From: Plantago major
Taxonomy: Eukaryota > Streptophyta > Magnoliopsida > Lamiales > Plantaginaceae
Length of the DNA: 64,000 nt
Assembly: GCA_026545765.1 (NCBI GenBank)
Contig: CM048842.1
Span: 41,611,431 to 41,675,430, forward strand
Direction: 5' to 3'
How positions within the stretch are numbered: the first letter of the stretch is position 1; each line of letters starts with the position of its first letter. The notes under the pieces were generated by a model. The model was not told the origin of the DNA, ran no database searches, and saw nothing but the letters and a program-made list of their open reading frames with translations. Both the position numbers and the translations under genes were made by a program. Of this stretch, positions 56,985-64,000 are shown one piece after another.

Positions 56985-57625
56985 CCTTATTAGTTTCATA
57001 TGGTCTGATAAGCCTATCAGATCCAAGTTTTGCACACACATATATGCTGTTTAATGATCGAGCATTTCTTATGCTCTATTTGATGAAGTAATTTTTCGAT
57101 TGCCAAATAGAACATGTACTCTGTTAAACTAATGTAATAAAGCTTCTCAAATTATCACATTCAGATCTTTATGAAATGGGTAGAACAAATTTCTTCTGGA
57201 TCTGGTATTTCACACAATTTTGTTGCGTTGCATACATAAATGGATATATGATGTTGAAGGATGAACTGGATCGATGTAAAATTTACCCACTGCAGTAATA
57301 CTCTAAGTTACGCATCATAACAAAGGTTATATACCAATTGCTTCAGTGCATAAATGTCTATAAATAGTTTAACACAAAAGTAAATAGGAGGGACAGAATC
57401 AGATTGTTCAGCCCATTATTTTTGAATATGTTTTCAAGTGCTTTAACAGAAACAGGAAAATGCAACACCTCTTCCTGATAAACAACTAAACAAGTGATTA
57501 TTTTCCAAATATTGGTTCAGGGATGAGAGCCAAGGTGATTGGTCAATCACAAATGATACCTGCATTGTTCTTACTAAGAAACAACTTCAGTTGTTTCTTG
57601 GCATGTCTCTCATAGAAAACAACTT
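56985..57625. other. 3' regions of two convergent genes
   Basis: Contains an aataaa word (57136) suited to the F-box transcript and, at 57576-57599, a perfect inverted repeat within the presumed 3'UTR of the aminotransferase gene. Nothing coding. Confidence 0.5.
57576..57599 (-). other. perfect hairpin in the TAT 3'UTR
   Basis: aagaaacaact-tc-agttgtttctt: 11-bp stem, 2-nt loop, starting 27 nt after the stop codon. A direct repeat (gcatgtctct) flanks the stop. Confidence 0.6.
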
Positions 57626-60600
57626 TCAATGTTTCTTTGCATGTCTCTGATAAAAAGCCTTTATCCTCGCAAGTCCATCATCGAGAGATGATGGCTCAAT
57701 TGCAAATGTCACCCGGAGCCAATTTTTTAGTCCCACAGCAACACCTGCAATGAGAAATTTGCTACAGTAATCCAAGAGAATGGTCACAGCAAGAATATTT
57801 CCTTGCTTGATTCAATATGGCAAGCCAGTAAACATCATCTTGCAACATAATAAATTCATGCTTGCTCAATAATACTTTACTACTAGAAGCATGTTTCAGA
57901 AGGATGACCTATCACTGAAAGGAGACTAACTATAGATCTACCTGGGAGAACTATGACAGACTCCTCTTTAGCCAGCTTGCAGCAGAACTCTAAATCATCC
58001 TTGATGCCTTCCAACAGGGGCAAATTGAGTTTTACCTGACATGCAAAATCTTATCATTTACCGCAGATTGATTATGCAGCTGATTCTTTAGTGCCAAAAC
58101 TTTACTTTAAACAAATTTTATTTCATACCATCACAAACATCGATCCTTCAGGTTTACTTGGGCAGGTTAAGCACGGTATTTCCTTTATTCGGTCATAGCA
58201 TATATCTGCAGATTCTTTGAGTGTATTGACGATTCTTTGATAGAAATCACTTGGAGTATTTTCAATTAGTTGTGCTAACGCCCCCTGGCCATAGAAAAAA
58301 ATACCTAACACCATTCAGAGATAAGTACTGGAGATAAGTGCTATGACACACAGTTCCATCCAGTATTTCTTCATTTCTCCAGTGAACGAAGTTCTATTAT
58401 GCAACAGAAGAATTGGCATTTTCGTTGTGTACAGACTGAACACAGATTCATCAGGATTCAGGACTCCAAGAATCAGTGACATCAAACTTTTGGGACTTTT
58501 GACATCCATAGTTCAAAGAATACATGCAGCGGTGATAAAACACTAGTATAAAACAATACTGTGTTACAAATTTCTGATACGCAAACAACACATGTTTTCT
58601 GTCACGGTGTCAAGCTAGTTAAATACCACTCTAAAGTCTCACCTATCTTATAAGAGCTTCAGTTTCAACTCACCCCACTCAACATATTTCTGTACTAAAA
58701 AGTCTTACTTATCTCTAAGAGCTTCAGCTCTCAATATGGTTTGATAATTCTTACATTAATTTGACCACAATATACTTGTCACAATTAATTCATGACCACA
58801 GTACATTAATTTTTAGATATTTATACCAAGAACTAGCTCTTGTGTAACACACTAATTGTGTTAATAATATACATAATAAATAAATAAAATTAATTAATCG
58901 AGGAAATGGAAGGTAAGGAAATCACGTGTCTTTAGGAATTGATCTGCGGATAGCTTAGGTTATTGAGGGCTAGATATAGCCCAAGCTTATCATTATTGAT
59001 ACCTTGAACTTCGTTATTGACAAGCCTCACGGTTTTAATCTAATGATCAACAGAATGCTTATGATTGCCTGTTCAATTGTCATTACCTCTGACATTAAAA
59101 TTTCCATTTGAATGGTAATAAGTTTGTAAAAGACCATTGAAAGAAACATGCATTATCAAAATTGTTTACATTTTCATGGATGCTATAAAAATAGACAAGG
59201 AGAACACTGCAATGTTTTTAATGGAAGAAAGAAAGCATTTGGAGTACAGAATACAGAGATTGAAAGGGAAACCTGAGTAAATGTTGCTGGATCAGAGGAA
59301 ATATTCAGAAAGCCCTTGATGCTATCAACAATCTGCAGATATGAAAAACGTCAAATAAATGAATTTATTTCACTGACATTTTGCATTCCAAATAAATGCA
59401 AATATCTGCATGATGGTGTGACTGTATGTAGCAGTTCATGCGTTTTACTGAGATACACATGATCTGGCCATGTCAGAAATCCACCCTAAGATTTTGTAAG
59501 TAATATTGGCAGCACTAGAAGTTCAAGGCTCTTCAAATTTCAAGTACTACCCGTCAATTTTATTTGATCAAGTTAATTGCCTTATTCTCTCTTACAAATG
59601 AAAGTGAATAATTACAGCCATGTAAAATGAATAACTTTAGCATACAGTGGCAAATCAATCAGATTATCACATATTAATCAAATGTTACCAAGAGCAATCA
59701 CACAGGTCCTAAGTCATGAAGTCAACCCTTGTACACACTATAAAATCCATAAAATATTCAGTAAGTGGTCTTTAATCTTTTTCCAGGCCATAAAACTCCT
59801 TTGACACATCAACATATGAGAGAGATTATGCTTTCCAGAAAATAGAAAAGCCAAATTACATAAGATCTCTAAAAAATTCAAAGTGGTTCACCAATCAAAT
59901 TACCTTATTCAGAATGGAATTTCAAGTCTGTTCCTATCACTTGGGTGGGTGGAGATGTGGTTCTCCGAATATTAGAGGTGTGTCAACTAGTGGAGTGTGC
60001 CTAACACTTGGACAGGGTGTGGTAGTGTGGTGATTCCTAATATATAATGTGTCTAATAGTTAGACCATTGAACACTAGCTTTTGTCTAATAAATTCATTA
60101 TCCAAAAAAAAAAAAAAAAAAATTGCAGTTCAAACAAAGTACCCCCTGCTTGACAAGGATGCCGTTTGGATCATTTGTTACTAGCCAACCAACTCGCCAA
60201 CCAGGAACTATCCATCTCTTTGATATTGAACCAACTGTTACAACAGGGACAATTGAACCAAACACTCCCATTGGAACAAATGGGTTACTCCCAAAAGTAA
60301 GATGGTCATAAACTTCATCAGCAATTACCATTATCCCAAGCTTTCTTGCAGTCTCTGCCACCTACAAAAATATCAAAAGCAACTACCATGATTATACAGT
60401 CATTCAGTTGGAACACTTTATACATATCCAATGATAACAATGTGATCGGCACCTTTTTCAAGTGATCGTATTTGTAAACATTTCCACAGGGATTTCCTGG
60501 ATTGATAATGACCATCGCAACAGTATTTTCATCTGACAGAGCTTGAACTGCATCCAGATCTACTTCCCAATCCTTTTCTGGAAGAAGATCAAAATGTCGT

Positions 60601-61729
60601 GCTTCAAGATGAGAAAAGGCGGCCCGAGCTTCATAATAAGGAAAACCTGGTCTTGGAAGCAAAATATTAGCATTGGGCCGAGCCAGGACAGTCAATATTG
60701 CTTCTAATGCTTGCGTACAGCCAATAGTAAGGAAGACGTCATCAGGTGATAAGTCATAAGGAAGGTCTTTGGAAAGGTATTCTGCAACTGCCCTGCCCAA
60801 AATTAAGGCATAAACTAGAAACAATCAATCAATCGGCCAAATGAACTTGAAAATCGTATCTAACGAGATTGAACTATCGGAGTTCTGACTGCTTCATGCA
60901 AGTACTATTAATAAGTGCATTATTACCAATATAATGTAACGTAGTTTCACGAATGCAATCCTTCATTTCATACAAACATAACTAAATGAATAACATGGTT
61001 TACAATTAGTTTCCAAGATGAAATACTATGTTCCTTTAGATAAACTGCATCAAAAACTTGTATTAGATGCTCTAACATCACCAACCACCCAAGTGACAAG
61101 TGCTAATTTGCACCTGTCTAACACAAGTTCCTCTCACTGTATTATGTGGCAGTATTATTATGAGAATAATATCCTCTTGTCTTGTAATATGAGTAAACTG
61201 AGCAAGTCCAGTAAAGAAGCAACTATTTACTAACAAAAAAAAAAAAAACAGCAATTCAAATTTCTACAATGAATTGTGTAAATTAGGATAAAAGGCCCAA
61301 GTGCCATTAATTTGTTTCTCCATAATTGTACCATATCCAATCTGGAAATGACTGAACTGATCAAAGTATTGAACAATCAACTGCAAATTAGGAGACGAAG
61401 AATTAGACATTTCAGAATATTGAACCTAACATTTGAATGAATAAGAATTGTTACCTGCGAGCAGGAGGAATTCCAACGGTGGAGCCGTAGCCGTTAAACT
61501 TGGCGGACTTAACGGCGGCGCAGACAGCGTCCTCGGCCTGGAGGGCGGTGCGGAAAGAGGGGAAAGCAGAGGGATCGCCGTGGCCTAGAGGAATGATAGG
61601 GGTGGAAGAGTCGCGATTGGGATCGAGATTGTCCATGAGCATGTTGAGAACTCCCCTTATCGTGATCGCAGAGGCTTGGGTCAGCTCTTCGTTGGCCTTG
61701 AAACGCCATTCGCACGAACCATTCTCCAT
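57626..61729 (-). CDS. TAT: tyrosine aminotransferase (PLP-dependent, class I/II), 7 exons
   Basis: Exons on the minus strand: 61729-61455, 60792-60453, 60361-60143, 59332-59273, 58284-58129, 58035-57942 and 57744-57626. All borders are GT-AG, phases agree, and the joined length is 1263 nt (420 aa plus stop), the usual plant TAT size. It starts [20 protein letters not shown]. Family marks: [50 protein letters not shown] (Asp 220 to the pyridine nitrogen), GSISKRW (Lys 253, Schiff base with PLP), and NWLRVTF (Arg 392, substrate carboxylate). Such enzymes exchange the amino group of tyrosine with 2-oxoglutarate and feed tocopherol, plastoquinone and, in some plants, rosmarinic acid routes. No targeting peptide was seen, so it is probably cytosolic. 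It could be a related TAT paralogue. Seems intact and expressed. Confidence 0.9.
59925..60122 (+). repeat. possible retroposon in TAT intron 3
   Basis: About 200 bp of GT-rich sequence unlike the AT-rich intron around it, ending in 19 A (60104-60122). This looks like a small poly(A) retroposon in the opposite direction to the gene. No clear target duplication or Pol III boxes were found. Confidence 0.35.
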
Positions 61730-61802
61730 TCTTCAATTGCAGAGAATTTGTGGGAATCTCTCAAGTTTAGTCCTCTTGCTCGCTTGCTACAAGACGTGAA
61801 CG

Positions 61803-61905
61803 TAGTCCAAATTATCTGCTCACTCATCACTATCATTTGGACTGTATAGCGTAGTAGTAGTCCAAATTATCTGCTCACTCATCACTATCATTTGGACTGT
61901 ATAGC
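61803..61905. repeat. tandem duplication upstream of TAT
   Basis: Two copies of a 48-bp unit (61803-61850 and 61858-61905, period 55) that look identical by eye. Each carries the inverted words gtccaaat and atttggac at its ends. They lie 74-176 bp upstream of the TAT start codon, in its promoter or leader. Confidence 0.85.
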
Positions 61906-62433
61906 TTAAATTCAAGTATTCTGTTTTTGTTGCTACTTGCTACAAAAGAATCTAAACCGTCTTGCTTGATTTCAGTTCGATTGATTTGTAACGAGTTCTA
62001 ACTCGGTCAAAGATTTAGAATGGAATACATCTTCGAAATATAAATACAAATAAAAAGAAAAACATAAATTAACTAAAATAATGAGTCTTAACGAGCTGAG
62101 TTTGTGAGCACAAAGAGGTTCAAACTCTACTAAATTACTTTATAAGTGAGTCAGAGTTCGTCCTGATGAGTCGAGTGGAGTACTTGTTAAAACTCGACTA
62201 GCATAATTGTTATACTTGCAAGTTACAACTATTCTATAGTCAGACATGGCGATAGACAATTGATTATACATCATCAGATTTTTTATCTAACGGTCCATAT
62301 CAAATCGCCAAAGGAAATAAGGCAATCGCTCTATCGCCTATTGGTTGCCCTTTTCGCCATATAAATATGTAATTAAAAAAATATAAATTTTCATCAAAGT
62401 ACTGAAATATAGGAGTAATTTTTTAAAAAAACT
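61906..62433. other. intergenic DNA upstream of TAT
   Basis: No gene or repeat structure recognised. Confidence 0.4.
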
Positions 62434-62435
62434 TA

Positions 62436-62697
62436 CTTCCGCCGTCCCGGGAATAGCTTACCATTTACTTTTTGGGTTGAAAAAAATAAGGTATATATTA
62501 TTTTTGATAAAATAGTATTAGCGGATCCCTCAAATTGATTTTTAAAGTTGAAAGTTGGATAAAATAAAGTTAGTTGGTTTACTTTTCAGTATATTTAATG
62601 TTAAAATTGAGTGAGTGGTTGCCAAAAAAAGAAATGAGAAGTTTTGTTTGGGACACCCAAATGGCAAAATAGGAAGCTATTTCAGGGACGGAGGAAG
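62436..62697. mobile_element. Stowaway-type MITE (262 bp)
   Basis: Starts cttccgccgtcccgg and ends in the inverted form (agggacggaggaag), flanked by TA on both sides (62434-62435, 62698-62699). Both ends go on with aatagctt / aagctatt. A TA target and a cttcc-ccgtccc terminus define plant Stowaway (Tc1/mariner) MITEs. It is AT-rich inside and has no ORF. Confidence 0.85.
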
Positions 62698-62914
62698 TAA
62701 TATTTTGACATTTATTAGAATAAAAGTGTCAATTTTTTATTCGGGGTCTGTTGTCAGGGCAGGACGGATGCATGACTAACCGTAGAAAAGCCCAACTAAT
62801 TTCCTCCATGCAAACACAAGTTTTGTATTTAACTTTCTGAAAACAATATTTGTATTGTCTACCACGAGAAAATGACAAATCTCACTCGGTGAAGTTAGAC
62901 TACTATGATAGTTT

Positions 62915-63019
62915 CATTTTCCCTTCGTTTCGGACTCAACTTTTTGTTAATCTGGGGCACAAGTTTTAAGAAAAGTAAATAAAGCAGAAGAGATAGTGAA
63001 TAAAGTATGATAGATGCAT
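62915..63019. mobile_element. left half of another Stowaway-like MITE
   Basis: ttttcccttcgtttcgg followed by a typical inner part (aagtaaataaagcagaag, agtgaataaagtatgatag). It is cut at 63019 by the F LTR; the other half should lie right of the window. Confidence 0.45.
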
Positions 63020-63610
63020 TGTAAAATTCCGGAATTTATTTTTTTGGACCGTCCATTTGAAATTAATTTGGAGACGATAATTTTTTGGACTTTAAGTTGA
63101 TTTACGGGATTCTATGGATCTTATTTTGAAGTGGGTCAGTTTCGTAAGCCCAATTATTGGAAAGCCCAAATTCAGTTTGTATGAAAGACAATAAAGGTTT
63201 ATTTATTAGTTATTTTCTTTACTCCTTCCTCTTTTGTTTTCCTCCTGTCATTCTCTTCTTTTCTTCTCGTTCCATCAAATTATGTTACTTGCTTGATCTT
63301 GATATTTGCACGAGAGTAAAATCGGATTTTGGACGAAGATACTTTGGAGTTGAGACGGTAGTCAGATGATTGATATGTGAAGGATATTTAGTAGTTGCTG
63401 CGACTCTGAGATTTCTATTGTATAAGATGATTTGTATTGTTGGGATTGTTTTTTTGTTGAGGATTTGTAATTGATGTAATTACTATGTAATGGATTTTAG
63501 ATGAGATAACTGATATATTTTGAGGTTAAAGGTAGGCTTCGTCTTGTCGTGAGCCCATCTCACGATAGACGGCCGGTCGCGCCAAAGTATTTTAGTTTTG
63601 GGGCGTGACA
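63020..63610 (+). repeat. F 5' LTR
   Basis: Ends TGT and ACA. The first 21 bases recur at 63980 with one difference. The 70-aa frame inside (63157-63369) shows no family signature. Confidence 0.8.
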
Positions 63611-63614
63611 AAAG

Positions 63615-63627
63615 TGGTATCAGAGCC
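63615..63627 (+). other. F primer-binding site
   Basis: tggtatcagagcc is a perfect complement to the 3' end of initiator tRNA-Met, 4 nt after the LTR. Confidence 0.85.
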
Positions 63628-63966
63628 TAGGTTTTGATTTGTTGGGTGTAAGTCCCAGGTTTGATTATTGTGAAGTGTCGATTTGGATGAAGGGAAATCT
63701 CGAGGAGTTAGGTTAGAATCTTTGAGGAACCTAGGTAAGAATCTTTGAGGTGCTTAAGTTAGTTTTTTCGAGGTTTCTGACTTTGAGTTGAAGAAAAGTG
63801 GTGTTGGAGTTTAGTTAAGTACTAAGAACTTGTTGAGGATATTCTGGACCGGGTGAGAAGTAATAAGATTGATCTGGAGACTCGAAAGTTTATAGAATAG
63901 AATGTTTGTAAGATTGGCGCAGTGGAAGTGTAGTGGGGTTATGTTTTCCAGGAGGAAACTTCTGTT

Positions 63967-63979
63967 AAGGAGGGGAGGA
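63967..63979 (+). other. F polypurine tract
   Basis: aaggaggggagga directly before the second LTR. Confidence 0.75.
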
Positions 63980-64000
63980 TGTAAAATTCGGGAATTTATT

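Larger units (their letters stand above)
63020..64000 (+). mobile_element. F: minimal gypsy-type LTR element (runs off the window)
   Basis: 5' LTR 63020-63610 (591 bp, TGTAAAATTCC to GGGCGTGACA), internal region of only 369 bp (63611-63979), and the start of the 3' LTR at 63980 (TGTAAAATTCG). The internal part has a PBS and a PPT but no coding region. The termini look like those of plant chromovirus elements of the Tekay/Del type. The left flank tgcat (63015-63019) is the expected target duplication. Confidence 0.8.

Noticed and set aside
59925..60122. Calling the intron-3 segment a defined SINE
   Set aside because: Poly(A) is clear but no target duplication and no Pol III promoter boxes were found, so it is listed only as a possible retroposon.

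Overview
The window looks like a stretch of a eudicot plant nuclear genome. It is AT-rich and filled with nested LTR retrotransposons. Two spliced plant genes with GT-AG introns lie at the right end. No rRNA gene, tRNA gene, CRISPR array or bacterial-type operon was seen. The species cannot be told from the sequence.

Layout. (1) 1-8836: the 3' part of a Ty3/gypsy Tat-lineage element (T1), with aRNH-integrase on the + strand, an intron-containing antisense gene on the - strand, and a 920-bp 3' LTR. T1 sits inside the reverse transcriptase of a minus-strand Ty1/copia element (K1, 8837-11625). (2) 11626-14797: remains of an Athila-like gypsy element (D). (3) 14798 to about 38660: an Athila-like element (A), split at its protease by a second LTR element (B, 17662-34629, 5-bp duplication gggac). 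B is itself split in its 5' LTR by a full-length SIRE-like copia element (K2, 18716-29472, 871-bp LTRs, duplication gcctt). This is a three-level nest with every junction readable. (4) About 38789-43598: a short Athila-type element (C) without pol, whose two LTRs disagree in U3. (5) 43599-54968: a plant LINE, apparently one insertion, split by a gypsy element (E) and partly inverted. (6) 55743-64000: a MULE-type MITE, an F-box gene (56274-56984, +), a convergent tyrosine aminotransferase gene (57626-61729, -), a Stowaway-type MITE, and a minimal LTR element (F) running off the right edge.

All transposon coding regions are broken by stops or frameshifts. The two host genes read intact across predicted exons (137 and 420 aa). 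The most interesting signals are non-coding. A block of about 140 nt is shared by a copia element and two gypsy elements. Two hairpins in the Athila-like elements show compensatory base changes. Family-specific GC-rich dyads recur in LTRs upstream of TATA boxes. A short palindromic word is scattered all over K2. T1 carries an antisense gene with a visible promoter and introns.
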